A stretch of 64,000 nt of DNA from Hyphomicrobiaceae bacterium (GCA_016793635.1 JAEUMD010000011.1:434001-498000); one strand, 5' to 3'; positions 1 through 8,506 are shown, counted from the stretch's first letter. Numbers and translations are program-made. Notes: generated by a model not told the origin, from the letters alone.

Positions 1-343
1 GCGCGCGCCATCCGGCGCTGAGCGGGACCGATAAACGCGACGGGCTGAGCGTTGGAGCGCTCAGCCCGTTCGATGCCTACCAGTGCCCGTTGCGTCCCCG
101 TTCACCTCGCCAGGTGCGCTGCCGATCGGCAGCCGAAGCGGAAGAACACGCCGTGAACACCATAGCAGAGCATCAGCGCCCGCGCCACTGCGCGGCGCGC
201 GCCGAGATCGTATGCGTTGAAGGCCGCCGGCATCTACGCCGCCGCGTGCACCGCGTCGAGCACCGGCGGGGCCTCATCGTCGTGCATGTGCGCTCGCGGC
301 TGTTGCCGCTCCCAGCGACGTTCGCTGGCGGGAGGGCGGCGCG
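1..343. other. Left edge without a convincing gene; strong hairpin at 40-69
   Basis: I see no gene I can defend here. Bases 40-51 and 58-69 form a perfect 12-bp inverted repeat with a 6-base loop. It is not followed by a T-run, so it is either a weak terminator or a protein-binding palindrome. A short arginine-rich reading frame runs through the stretch and ends at 347, overlapping the next ATG as ATGA. Its composition is typical of an out-of-frame shadow in GC-rich DNA, so I do not call it a gene. Confidence 0.4.
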
Positions 344-1048
344 ATGAGCTGGCCGTTCATCAAAATGCCTCGCGGCCGGCTGTCCGAGTGGGCCGACTTG
401 CTCGGGGAAAAATTCCTCGCGCAATGGCTCCGGTTAGTCGACGAATCACTGAGCGAACCGCAGCCCATGCCGGCCAGCGGCTACACCTCGCCCTGGCTGC
501 GACGTCGCACGGGCTGCCAGAACGATGCGCACGTTGCCCGGTTCCTCTCTGCCTTACGTGTTGCCGGGCTCGCCGTCGACACTGACACGGGTATCGCTTT
601 CCCGTTCATCGACGAGGTTTGGGCTGCCCGCGCCGCGCATTCGATGACGAAGAGCGAGAACGGCAAGGGCAACAAGGGTAAGCATCGGCCGGCGCCTCGG
701 CCGGATCTCGACGGAGCGTCGACGGCGCCGGCGCGCGCCGTGCTGCCCTTGCCGTTGGAAAATACGTCGGAGAAACAGGGCGGGGTGCTAACGGCCGATG
801 AGCACTCGTCGACAGAAGAAGATTCAGACGAAGATGAAGAAATAGAATCTTCCCCCTCTCGTCCCCCAAGGGCTCGCGTTGGCGCTCTGATCGCACAAGC
901 AACTGGCGCGGTTGCGCCTGGCGCAGTGAAGAGGCTCGGCAGTGAGAGTGCCGGAGCGCCGGTGAGCACAGGCGAACCCGATCTCCCGCTGAAGCAAGTT
1001 CGCACAACTGCGGCCCTTCGTGGCTCCGATCTCGTCAACCGTCACTGA
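344..1048 (+). CDS. Hypothetical protein of the mobile element, acidic Ser/Glu-rich linker
   Basis: A 234-residue protein that I do not recognise. Residues 1-95 look globular and end in a segment rich in Trp, Phe and Ala. Then come a basic Lys/Gly stretch (about 103-113) and a highly acidic Ser/Glu/Asp segment (about 150-170), followed by a low-complexity tail. A basic patch next to an acidic linker would fit a nucleic-acid or packaging accessory protein, but that is inference. The start has a purine-rich GGGAGGG upstream, and the frame ends 9 bases before the terminase-like gene, so both probably share a transcript. Alternative starts cannot be excluded. Confidence 0.5.
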   Translation: MSWPFIKMPRGRLSEWADLLGEKFLAQWLRLVDESLSEPQPMPASGYTSPWLRRRTGCQNDAHVARFLSALRVAGLAVDTDTGIAFPFIDEVWAARAAHSMTKSENGKGNKGKHRPAPRPDLDGASTAPARAVLPLPLENTSEKQGGVLTADEHSSTEEDSDEDEEIESSPSRPPRARVGALIAQATGAVAPGAVKRLGSESAGAPVSTGEPDLPLKQVRTTAALRGSDLVNRH

Positions 1049-1057
1049 GGCCCATCG

Positions 1058-1693
1058 ATGCGCGCTCCCCTCTCCGAACCTTTCGATTCGAACGCCCTCA
1101 CACCGCAACAGGAGCTCTTCGCGCAAGCCTATGCGCAGCACGGCACCGGCGCCGAAGCGCACAGGCAGGCGTACCCTGACGCGAGGTATGGCCGTAACTC
1201 CCGACGCGGGTCGCACCATGGGGAACTGAAAAGGCGCGGCGAACGGGCCCGCGAGGCGCTGATGAACCCCAAGGTGGCGGCACGAATCCTCGAGTTGATG
1301 CCAAATCGCATTGCCGAGTTGAGAGCGAATCCGACCGACGATGAGGCGCAGCACCTCGCCGAGCGACTCCGCGTCAAGCTCGGGCATCTGCGCATCCGCA
1401 TGGCGGCCGCGACGGCGCGCGAGGCAGGCAAGTGGGAGCACCCGCGCGGCATGGTCGTGACGTCGGCGGCGACACTGGCGCCGAGCGCCCTGGGCGCGGA
1501 ACAGCTCGCGGACCTGGTTCGGATCGCAGCGCGCGAAGACATGCCGGCGGCCGTACGGCGGGAAGCGCTTGCCGCCGCGCTGCCGCAACTCGAGGCCCTT
1601 CGCCAAGCTCTCGCCAACACCAATGGCAACGGCTGTGTCCGGTCGGCGATTGCACCCGCCGACGATCGCGGCCAGCATTGTGATTCGCCGTGA
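1058..1693 (+). CDS. Phage terminase small subunit-like protein
   Basis: A 211-residue protein. Residues 14-45 follow the pattern seen in many phage terminase small subunits: LTPQQELFAQAY, then a Gly/Ala turn, then AHRQAYPDA. A helical segment with NPKVAARILEL comes at about 70-81. In that family the N-terminal helix-turn-helix binds the packaging site and the protein recruits the large ATPase subunit. The C-terminal half is alanine-rich and helical. No large terminase, portal or capsid gene follows in this window, so the packaging module is incomplete, or its remainder lies left of base 1. Family assignment is by motif only. Confidence 0.55.
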   Translation: MRAPLSEPFDSNALTPQQELFAQAYAQHGTGAEAHRQAYPDARYGRNSRRGSHHGELKRRGERAREALMNPKVAARILELMPNRIAELRANPTDDEAQHLAERLRVKLGHLRIRMAAATAREAGKWEHPRGMVVTSAATLAPSALGAEQLADLVRIAAREDMPAAVRREALAAALPQLEALRQALANTNGNGCVRSAIAPADDRGQHCDSP

Positions 1694-1715
1694 ATGGTCG
1701 GCAGGAGGTTGCGCG

Positions 1716-2177
1716 ATGGTCGGCATGGTAGGCAGCAGCGGAGCGGTAGGGACGTCGGCAGTCGGCGGCAGTCGCGCGCGGCGAGCGCCGCCGCGGATAG
1801 CCCCAGCACCCACGCCACGAGGCGCAGGAGCCGCGAAGGCGCTCGGGGCGCGGGTGACGTGCCCTGCTCCCGAAACGCCCGCCCAGCGCGCAGCCAGGGG
1901 CTTTCTCGCATGGTTGCGCGAGCACGACCTCTGCCGCGAGTGGACCGTCGACGATGTTTGGTATCTCGCCGAAGCCGACTTCGCCGAGGCGCTCGGCCTC
2001 GAGCTACCTCCCCGCCGCGTGTTCCTCGGCGAGTTGCAGAAGCTCGACGGCGTGCGCGTCACCTATGACCGGCGGATTTACGATCGCGCTGGGCGCATGG
2101 TGCGCAAAACGACGTTCTACAAATTCGCCGCCGGCCTCGAGGCGGCAGAGCACGCGGAACTGAAGCTCGCCGCCTGA
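1716..2177 (+). CDS. Hypothetical protein between terminase-like and tape-measure genes
   Basis: A 153-residue protein that I do not recognise. The first 50 residues are Gly/Ala/Arg-rich and probably disordered. Residues from about 55 form a compact domain with many acidic and aromatic residues (AARGFLAWLREHD, WTVDDVWYLAE). I chose the ATG at 1716 because it follows a good GCAGGAGG ribosome site. It lies 22 bases after the terminase-like gene and 25 bases before the tape-measure gene, which points to one transcript. Its place suggests a head or tail accessory role, but that is inference from position only. Confidence 0.6.
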   Translation: MVGMVGSSGAVGTSAVGGSRARRAPPRIAPAPTPRGAGAAKALGARVTCPAPETPAQRAARGFLAWLREHDLCREWTVDDVWYLAEADFAEALGLELPPRRVFLGELQKLDGVRVTYDRRIYDRAGRMVRKTTFYKFAAGLEAAEHAELKLAA

Positions 2178-2202
2178 ACGGGGCGACCAACGGAGGGTGA
2201 CG

Positions 2203-4416
2203 ATGGCAGGCATCGGAGACATTCGCGGGCGCGTCGTCATCACCAACGCGGCGAGCGGAACCCTGCAGAAGATCCAGCGCGATCTCGGGGCGGTCGGCAA
2301 GATGACCGGCAGGACGACGCTCGGCGCGTTCTCAGCGAACGCACTGTCTTCCGTCACGTTGGCAACCGACAGGCTGCAGCGCTCTATCATGGGGCTTCGC
2401 ACAGCGCTGCTCGGGTCCGGCATGGCGTTCGCCGGTATCATCCAGGGTACGAAGACGTTCAACGAGTCGAAATTCGGCTACGGCTTCGCCCGCATCACCG
2501 ACTTCATCAAAGACGGCAAGCTGCAACTCGAAGAGTGGAAGCGGGCCGTGAACGCCGCGGCGAACGAGGCGCGCGACAAGGCCGAGTCGCTGGGCCTCTC
2601 GCCGAACACCACGATGCGAGCGACCGAGGAAACCGAGAAACTCGGGTTCACGGGCCGCACAGCCCTCGCGGTGCGGAACTCGGCTCTCGGGCTGCACATG
2701 TCCGAACCGATGGAACTCGATCCCGGCGAAGCCGCGAAGTTCCTCGGCGCCGTGCTGCGGGGCTACCGCAAGCAGATGGAGGCGCAGGCACGGAGCGAGG
2801 GAGTTGACCCGGCGAACGCCGATGCAATGGCGACCTTCACCGAGCGCTATGTGAAGGGTCTCGCCGCGAAAGCGGCCTTGGCGGGATCCGCGAGCGCGCT
2901 CGGCCCGGCCGACGTCATCGAGGGCATGCGCCAGTTCGCACCGCAGTGGGCAGCGATGGGTATTCCCTACGAGTTCGCACTAGCGGGGTTGGCGCACGGC
3001 TCGAACCAGGGATTCCGAGCGCCTGAGATGGGCACCTCCTACAAATCGATGGTGAACAAGACGCTTAACCCGACGCCGACCGCGCTGCGTCTCCTCAACA
3101 ATCTGGGCGTCGACCGATCAAAGTACATGACGACCGGGCCCGCCGACCCGGTGAAGGCGACGCAACGCCTCAATAACCTGCTCGACGGGCAGCTATTCTC
3201 GGGGAAGGGCGGCAAAAAGCGTCGCGAGGAGTGGAACCGAAACCTGCGCGCGGCCCACGATCGCGGCGAGCTGACCTCGCCCGAGTTCCAGCAACTCATG
3301 ACACAGAAGGCGCTCGCGGCGTTGGGCAAGGGCTGGGAGGGACGCGCCGACGACGTTCGCTTGGCGGTCGCGAACGCCACGATGGTTCCCGGCGGCAGCA
3401 TGGATCTGCCAGGCTACATCAAAGCTCTGCGAGACGCCGGCGCCTCGGTCTCGGACATCCTGCAAATTTTCGAGGGACGGCACATCGCGCGCAACTTGCC
3501 GATGTTCCAGTTCATGGAGGATCTCGTCGCGTTGCTCGAGAGGCTGCGCGGCGTCGATGGCAGCATGATCGACGCTGTTGAGCAGGGCCGAAAGGAGAGC
3601 GAGGCCGGCAAGACGGATTCGCTCATGGGATCGCTGCAGAACCTCCTGATCTCTCTCGAGCAGACAGGCCCGGTGCAGGCGTTCAAGTCGGCAATCGACA
3701 GCCTGGCGGATGCGCTCCGCGGCATGCCGAGCGGCATTCTTGCGACCTTCACGGCGTCCGTTCTCGGAATCGGCGCGGCGGCCGGCGGCCTCGCCGTCCT
3801 CAGCCGGACCGCCAAGGTTATCGCCGCGCTGCTCGGCTTTGCCGCCACGCTCGGCCCGGCCGCAGCAGGCGCGGCGGCGGCCGGCACGGCGACGGCCACC
3901 GGAACCGGCGCAGCGATCGGCGGCGGTATCGCGGGCGGTGTCGTCGCCGGGGCGCACGCGCTGCGCGCCGGCCTTGCCTTCGTCCCCGGCTGGGGCTGGG
4001 TTGCCGTCGGTGCCCTCACCGCCGGCCTCGCCGCCTGGCAGGCTTGGCAGTACTATCAGGAGAAGGGCGCCGAGGCCGCCCCGACCATGCCCGAGCTGCC
4101 CGCGCTCCCGCCCGGCACGATGTTCCCGCTTGCCGGTGCGGATACGGGTTTCCCGCCTCTGCCGACACGGCCAGGCGCTGGCAATGCGACTCCAATGGAG
4201 AGCGAGGCCCAGCGCTCAGCGGCAGCCATCCGCCAGGCCCTCGACCTGGATCTGACCGCAGCAGGCGTGCGCGCCGGCGAGACGTTCGCCGCCGGCCTCC
4301 GTCAGGGCATGGCGTCGGCCGTCTCGGCCGCGCAGAACGCAGCCGCACAGGTGCGCGGCGCCGCCTCCAACACGGTCCCGCTCAACACCGGCCCATCAAT
4401 GCGGGGCGCGAACTGA
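2203..4416 (+). CDS. Phage tail tape-measure protein
   Basis: A 737-residue protein with the layout of TP901-type tape-measure proteins. It has an N-terminal helical region with repeated Ala/Gly/Asn, then a conserved middle part (about 100-330) in which the minor-tail signature is recognisable (a tail completion set of ANDEA-like helices, then Gly-Phe-Arg-Ala). Very hydrophobic Ala/Gly segments at about 515-620 match the membrane-interacting part. Such proteins set tail length and help DNA pass the host envelope. The start at 2203 follows CGGAGGG; a GTG two codons earlier is less likely. The gene is convergent with a minus-strand gene across a strong terminator. At 737 residues it suits a short or medium tail. 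Confidence 0.8.
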   Translation: MAGIGDIRGRVVITNAASGTLQKIQRDLGAVGKMTGRTTLGAFSANALSSVTLATDRLQRSIMGLRTALLGSGMAFAGIIQGTKTFNESKFGYGFARITDFIKDGKLQLEEWKRAVNAAANEARDKAESLGLSPNTTMRATEETEKLGFTGRTALAVRNSALGLHMSEPMELDPGEAAKFLGAVLRGYRKQMEAQARSEGVDPANADAMATFTERYVKGLAAKAALAGSASALGPADVIEGMRQFAPQWAAMGIPYEFALAGLAHGSNQGFRAPEMGTSYKSMVNKTLNPTPTALRLLNNLGVDRSKYMTTGPADPVKATQRLNNLLDGQLFSGKGGKKRREEWNRNLRAAHDRGELTSPEFQQLMTQKALAALGKGWEGRADDVRLAVANATMVPGGSMDLPGYIKALRDAGASVSDILQIFEGRHIARNLPMFQFMEDLVALLERLRGVDGSMIDAVEQGRKESEAGKTDSLMGSLQNLLISLEQTGPVQAFKSAIDSLADALRGMPSGILATFTASVLGIGAAAGGLAVLSRTAKVIAALLGFAATLGPAAAGAAAAGTATATGTGAAIGGGIAGGVVAGAHALRAGLAFVPGWGWVAVGALTAGLAAWQAWQYYQEKGAEAAPTMPELPALPPGTMFPLAGADTGFPPLPTRPGAGNATPMESEAQRSAAAIRQALDLDLTAAGVRAGETFAAGLRQGMASAVSAAQNAAAQVRGAASNTVPLNTGPSMRGAN

Positions 4417-4487
4417 CCGCGCACCGGTTCCACGCCCGTGGGACCGCAGTGGAACCCGGTGAAACCGGTGACCGACGCTGAAACGAA

Positions 4488-4524
4488 GAAGCCCCGGCAG
4501 CGGGTGGAACCGCTCCGGGGCTTC
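4488..4524. terminator. Bidirectional hairpin between convergent genes
   Basis: A 10-bp perfect stem (4488-4497 with 4515-4524) encloses a loop that can itself pair. It sits in the gap between the plus-strand tape-measure gene and the minus-strand membrane protein, where a shared terminator is expected. There is no long T-run on either side. Confidence 0.6.
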
Positions 4525-4543
4525 GTCGGTTGGCTCGCGGCGC

Positions 4544-5527
4544 TCACGCCGCCTTGCAGCGGCGCCAAGCGGTTGTCTTAGACGTCCCCGGAAACCGCGC
4601 CTGCAGCTCGGGGATGTGCGGCCGGCGGCCATTGTGCGCGCGGAACTCGCGAACCCAATCGACGACGGATCCGCTATCGCCAGGTGGAACCGGCGGAATC
4701 GGGCTCAACGGAACCGGGACGGCCGCCGCGTTGTCGTTCGCCGGCGGCACCGCATCGACGCGCGCGAAGATCACCGCGCCGAACGTGGCCACGAAGACGA
4801 CGCCGAGCCCCATGATCCACGCCCACACGCCCGAGACGGCTTGCTCGGAAGCCGTGGCTTCCTCGGGCCGCTCGGTGCGGGCGAGCTCGTCGCGCAATGT
4901 CTTCGCTTCCGGCTCGAGTTCGGCCTTGCGGATCGCCCGCCCCATCTCCTGGCGAAGATCGAGGATCGGCTTGCAGTCGCGGAACGAGTCATCGCGTGTG
5001 ACGTCGGTGCACTGCTTCGTTCGGACGAAGACGGTACGCGGCACAGGCGCAGCGTCGAGGGCGGCTTTCACGTCGGCGATCGAGCGCACGCCCGAGAGCG
5101 CGGCCAGCTCGCCGGCGGCCTTGTCGTGTGCGGCCTTGGCGCGGTCATAGCGACCGCGAGCCCCGCCCTCGTCGGCGGTGCGTGCGCGCTGAGCCTCGAG
5201 GATGTGCGACGCCATCGCCGAGACGGAGATCGCCAGAAGCAGCGCCGCCGCGAGGCCGGAAACGACGCGCTGCCGAGCGGGTGCCGATGGCGTCAGCGCA
5301 ACCCAGGCCGCGCGGGCCTGGGACAGCGAGACGGCGATCGCCGCGAGCACGAGCACGCCGCCGGCGACGGACACGGCCTGGCCGTCGACGCTGAGGGTGA
5401 AGCGATCGAGATGCGCGCCGAGGCCGTAGGCGCGGAGCGCGTTGGATGCGGTTTCGGCCGCGACCGCGAGCGCGATCGGCAGCCAGGCGAGTGGCGGCAC
5501 GCGCCACCGGGTGCTATTGGGTTGCAT
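4544..5527 (-). CDS. Four-helix membrane protein with periplasmic coiled coil and HTH-like cytoplasmic tail
   Basis: A 327-residue protein with no family name known to me. Membrane segments are at about 12-28, 53-77, 88-106 and 233-256. Residues 110-225 between the third and fourth segments are charged and coiled-coil-like, with two cysteines spaced twelve apart (C173, C185) that could form a disulfide. After the last helix comes a PPANDN sequence and a proline-rich linker. Residues 287-327 (VVDWVREFRAHNG to the C terminus) look like a small helix-turn-helix with basic residues. A protein of the same build lies at 28379-29737. A strong ribosome site (AGGAGAAAG) precedes the ATG. I infer a membrane-tethered DNA-binding or DNA-anchoring protein; this is unproven. 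Confidence 0.65.
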   Translation of the reverse strand: MQPNSTRWRVPPLAWLPIALAVAAETASNALRAYGLGAHLDRFTLSVDGQAVSVAGGVLVLAAIAVSLSQARAAWVALTPSAPARQRVVSGLAAALLLAISVSAMASHILEAQRARTADEGGARGRYDRAKAAHDKAAGELAALSGVRSIADVKAALDAAPVPRTVFVRTKQCTDVTRDDSFRDCKPILDLRQEMGRAIRKAELEPEAKTLRDELARTERPEEATASEQAVSGVWAWIMGLGVVFVATFGAVIFARVDAVPPANDNAAAVPVPLSPIPPVPPGDSGSVVDWVREFRAHNGRRPHIPELQARFPGTSKTTAWRRCKAA

Positions 5528-5963
5528 GGTCTTTCTCCTGGTTCGTCAGGTGAGGATCAAGGCCCCGTCTCAGCGTTCGCGCGCTGGGCGGGGCCGCTTG
5601 TTTTGCGGTCGGATCGGTGGTCTCGTGAGCTTGAAGAGAACGTTCGGGCATGGCTTCGCCACCCGCTTCCCTCGGGCCTCCGGAAGTCCCCTCGCTAGGC
5701 TTTACCTCCGCCATTGACCTGCCCGGGTTTCCCGGTTCGTGCGCTTCTTCCGCTGGCTGGCGTCGTCGGGGGCTGGCTGGCCGTCTCATCTGCTCTAGAG
5801 ATAGCACAATGTGCGTATCACAGCAATGTCGTACGGTGCAGCACAGCGCGGAGCACATAGCACATGGTGCGCATGCCATCCTTGATCACATGCGCACAAC
5901 GTGCGACAACCGGCGCGCAGCAGTGTCGCCGGGCACCGGCGCAGCAGGAGTGACGCCGCCACC
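5528..5963. promoter_or_regulatory. Divergent regulatory region with three GCACAnnGTGC palindromes
   Basis: This 436-base gap separates the minus-strand membrane protein from the plus-strand regulator. It carries three near-identical 11-bp palindromes: GCACAATGTGC (5804-5814), GCACATGGTGC (5860-5870) and GCACAACGTGC (5894-5904). A fourth copy lies at 6466-6476 ahead of the integrase. Spacing between the first three is 56 and 34 bases centre to centre. The dyad form and position next to a helix-turn-helix gene suggest operators for autoregulation. No other gene is seen in the gap. Confidence 0.7.
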
Positions 5964-6200
5964 ATGACGCCGGAACGCATCAAGGCCCTTCGGCAGGCGC
6001 TCGGCAGAACGCAAGCCGAGTTCGCAAGTGATCTGGGGCTGAAGCTGAGGGCGCTCGTGTACTGGGAGGCGGGAACGCCCGACCGGGGTCCGACCGGACC
6101 CGCGCTGATCCTGCTGTACATGCTTGAGCGGCACCCGCGCCGCTTGAAAGAAGTTCAGCAGATCGCCGCCGAGATCGCGGCCGAGAAAGAGACAAAGTAG
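5964..6200 (+). CDS. Small XRE/HTH-type transcriptional regulator
   Basis: A 78-residue protein consisting almost wholly of a helix-turn-helix. RIKALRQALGRTQAEFASDLGL gives the first helices, followed by the VYWEAG turn typical of phage and antitoxin regulators. The C-terminal 20 residues are a charged helix, possibly for dimerisation. I placed the start at 5964, where the helical domain begins; AGGAG lies 12 bases upstream. It stands directly behind three matching palindromes, with a fourth before the integrase, so it probably represses its own transcript, the divergent membrane-protein gene and perhaps the integrase. The fit between protein and operator is inference. Confidence 0.75.
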   Translation: MTPERIKALRQALGRTQAEFASDLGLKLRALVYWEAGTPDRGPTGPALILLYMLERHPRRLKEVQQIAAEIAAEKETK

Positions 6201-6213
6201 CGGAGAGATCGCC

Positions 6214-6420
6214 ATGCGAGCCCGACGCCATCACCCCAGGTTTTCCGCGCCGCTGCCCGTGCCGCCCAGCGCGCGCCCGTTCTGTGAAGCACCCGAGCGC
6301 GAGGATCCGGCCAACGATGCCTTGGACCGGATCGAGGAAGGCGTGCGCCAAGTGCTCGCCGCCGGCGGCGAGTTCGCGCTACGCCAGCGCCTCGCGCGAT
6401 TGCTGCCGTCGGTTGGTTGA
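6214..6420 (+). CDS. Small hypothetical protein co-transcribed with the HTH regulator
   Basis: A 68-residue protein of unknown role. It begins 13 bases after the regulator stop and behind CGGAGAGA. The first 30 residues are basic and proline-rich. Residues 35-66 form an amphipathic helix (ALDRIEEGVRQVL, then ALRQRLARLL). It ends 45 bases before the palindrome at 6466. Pairing of a tiny helical protein with an HTH protein occurs in antitoxin or anti-repressor arrangements, but nothing in the sequence proves either. Confidence 0.5.
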   Translation: MRARRHHPRFSAPLPVPPSARPFCEAPEREDPANDALDRIEEGVRQVLAAGGEFALRQRLARLLPSVG

Positions 6421-6465
6421 GCGAGCAGCGGATGCGAACCCGCCCGCACGCGCTTGCGCAAATGC

Positions 6466-6476
6466 GCACATTGTGC
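6466..6476. promoter_or_regulatory. Operator-like palindrome before the integrase
   Basis: GCACATTGTGC is the fourth copy of the motif found three times upstream of the HTH gene. It is followed by a further half-site (TTGTGC). It lies about 62 bases before the integrase start and just after a TTGCGC that could act as a -35 element, so a bound protein would block the promoter. Confidence 0.6.
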
Positions 6477-6537
6477 TAGTTGTGCATGGAGGTAATAACG
6501 AAGCCGAGCGAGGCTCGTCGAGGATGGAGAGCACGCC

Positions 6538-7503
6538 ATGCCCGCTTTGCCTGCCCCCGCTGCCGAAGTTGCGCCGCAAGCCGCCCAGCACTCTGCTGAT
6601 GCCCTCGTCTCGGCGTTCCTCAAGGGACGTTCCCCGCGAACGATCGCCGCCTATGAACGCGACCTTGCAGCATTCCGCGCGCACGTCGGCGCCCGATCGG
6701 TGGGCGAAGCAATGGGCGCGCTGCTCTCGTCGGGGCAGGGTGAAGCCAACAGGATCGCCCTCGATTACCGGGACGCCATGACGGAGAGCGGCCTCGCGCC
6801 GGCGACGGTCAACCGCCGCCTGGCTGCGATCCGCTCGTTCGTGAAGCTCGGCCGGTTGCTCGGCTACACGACGGCGGCAATCGAAGTCCCTGGCGTGCGC
6901 AGTGAGTCCTATCGCGACGTGCGCGGCCCGAGCCTCGCCGTTCTTCAGGGTATGCTCGACGAAGCACGCACCCGCCGCGGGCCTGGCGGCACGGATCACC
7001 GCGCCCGCCGCGACGTGGCCGCGCTACGTCTCACGTTCGACCTGGCCTTGCGCCGCGCCGAGCTGCTTGAGCTGCGCCTCGGCGACATCGAGGGCGACCG
7101 GGTTTGGCTGCTCCGCAAGGGCAAGCGGGAGCGCATCGCCAAGACGTTGCCGCTCGAGACGATGCGCGCGCTGCAGACGTGGCTCGCGGTGCGCCCGAGC
7201 TACGGCGCCGCGCATGACTTCGTTTTCGTCAGCTTCTCGAACCGCGCGCTGGGCAAGCCGCTGAGCGCCGACGGTTGGCACCAGATTGTTGGCGAACTCG
7301 GCGAGCGTCTCGGGCTGCACGTGCATCCGCACGCGATCCGCCATGCCTCGATCACGGCCGCGGCCGTCGCCACGGGCGGCAACATGGTGGACGTGCAAGA
7401 GCACTCGGGACACGCGAACATCGCCACCGCGCGCCGCTACGTGGCGGCAGCCGCCGACACCGCCGGGAAGGTGGCCGCCCTCGTCGCCAGCGGGCTCGAC
7501 TAA
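6538..7503 (+). CDS. Tyrosine recombinase / integrase (XerC/D-like)
   Basis: A 321-residue phage-integrase-family recombinase. The SAM-like core-binding domain covers about 20-110 (RSPRTIAAYERDLAAF). The catalytic domain follows, with Arg172 in LRRAEL, a candidate Lys near 195, HAIRH at 265-269, His292 in GHAN and the nucleophile Tyr301 in ARRYVA. All active-site residues are therefore present. Such enzymes integrate or excise the element by strand exchange through a 3'-phosphotyrosine. The ATG follows GGATGGAG. It lies downstream of the HTH gene and a candidate operator. I could not find the attachment site; the left end lies outside the window. Confidence 0.92.
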   Translation: MPALPAPAAEVAPQAAQHSADALVSAFLKGRSPRTIAAYERDLAAFRAHVGARSVGEAMGALLSSGQGEANRIALDYRDAMTESGLAPATVNRRLAAIRSFVKLGRLLGYTTAAIEVPGVRSESYRDVRGPSLAVLQGMLDEARTRRGPGGTDHRARRDVAALRLTFDLALRRAELLELRLGDIEGDRVWLLRKGKRERIAKTLPLETMRALQTWLAVRPSYGAAHDFVFVSFSNRALGKPLSADGWHQIVGELGERLGLHVHPHAIRHASITAAAVATGGNMVDVQEHSGHANIATARRYVAAAADTAGKVAALVASGLD

Positions 7504-7540
7504 ACGGTTCGTTTGCAAACCCGCGCAAGAAGGAAAACCA

Positions 7541-8062
7541 ATGTCCACCATGTCCGAAGTGATCGACGAGCTCGCCGCCATCCAGGCCGAGTTTCAGCCG
7601 GTGCTCGAGGAGTATCAAAAGGCGGAGCCGCTGACCGATCGCGAGCGCTACCTTGACCGTACGTGCGGTCAGTTCCGCACCCTAGAGCGAGCGTCAGTGT
7701 CCGCGCTCGCCAGGATGGGCCCGGCCGACTCCCGGGAAGCCCTGGCGCTCGCGCTCCTGTTGCTCGATTACGCGGTGTTCGATGGGGGCGACGCCGGTGG
7801 CTTTGATGGCACCGGTTCGCATAGGGCAGCCGCGAAGGGCCTCGTGCACTATCTCGCCAAGCAGGCCGGAGTTGCGCCGGGCGATCTCGGCATCTTCGCC
7901 GAGGCGATCACCGAGAGCGCCGAAGTGCGGACGCCGCGTGTACTCGAGAGCGCCGTTGAGCCGGTCGGCGGGTGGAAGCTCGGCCGCATGCCGCCCGGCT
8001 CCCCGGCGGCGCGCGGGTCCAACGCCGCCGAGCGCGAGGGCAACTATCGCGTGACGCGGTGA
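7541..8062 (+). CDS. Hypothetical element protein
   Basis: A 173-residue protein that I do not recognise, 37 bases downstream of the integrase with AAGGAAAA before its ATG. Residues 1-45 form a charged helix. The middle is alanine/leucine-rich (ALALALLLLDYAVFDGGD). The last 45 residues are low in structure, with a Pro/Gly-rich tail. No signal peptide is visible and the hydrophobic stretch is interrupted, so it is probably cytoplasmic. Confidence 0.6.
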   Translation: MSTMSEVIDELAAIQAEFQPVLEEYQKAEPLTDRERYLDRTCGQFRTLERASVSALARMGPADSREALALALLLLDYAVFDGGDAGGFDGTGSHRAAAKGLVHYLAKQAGVAPGDLGIFAEAITESAEVRTPRVLESAVEPVGGWKLGRMPPGSPAARGSNAAEREGNYRVTR

Positions 8063-8209
8063 CGCGCCCGGGAATGCGCCGGGCCGCCGGCGTGTTCTGC
8101 GACCGTCACCCGTTGGCGTCGATCGCAGATACCGATCCCCATTAAGGATCTCTGGCGCGGTATGCTGCCGAGGCGGAGCCGCCCGACGAAGGCCGAGGAG
8201 GTTGCCGGG

Positions 8210-8506
8210 ATGACCAACGACGATCTTGAAGGGCTTGAGGTTGAAGAGCTCGAAAAGCGCCTTACCGATCTAGAACGCGCCCACCACAAGGAGATGATCC
8301 GCTACGAGGCGAGCCTGCTATTTCCGGCCCTACTCGGCATCCCGTTGGGGGTCGGCTTTCTCGCAACGGTCCTCGTGTTGTTGACCGGCAAGCCGGGCGA
8401 CCTCGGCCAGGTGGCGCTTGGCGTGGGAGCGACGTTGGCGGTTGGAGCTGTCATCGCGGCGGTGTTCTGGCTCGGCATGCAAGCTTGGGCGCGCTGGCGC
8501 TACTGA
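8210..8506 (+). CDS. Small two-helix membrane protein with N-terminal coiled coil
   Basis: A 98-residue protein. The first 38 residues are acidic and helical (LEGLEVEELEKRLTDLERAHHKEM). They are followed by membrane segments at about 42-60 and 68-92. Both ends probably face the cytoplasm. The start at 8210 was preferred over the upstream ATG because GAGGAGG lies 7 bases before it. Small membrane proteins of this form occur in phage lysis and conjugation regions; the function is unknown. Confidence 0.55.
   Translation: MTNDDLEGLEVEELEKRLTDLERAHHKEMIRYEASLLFPALLGIPLGVGFLATVLVLLTGKPGDLGQVALGVGATLAVGAVIAAVFWLGMQAWARWRY

Noticed and set aside
824-2062. 412-codon minus-strand frame in the phage region
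   Set aside because: It crosses two plus-strand genes with better starts and motifs and shows no recognisable domain.
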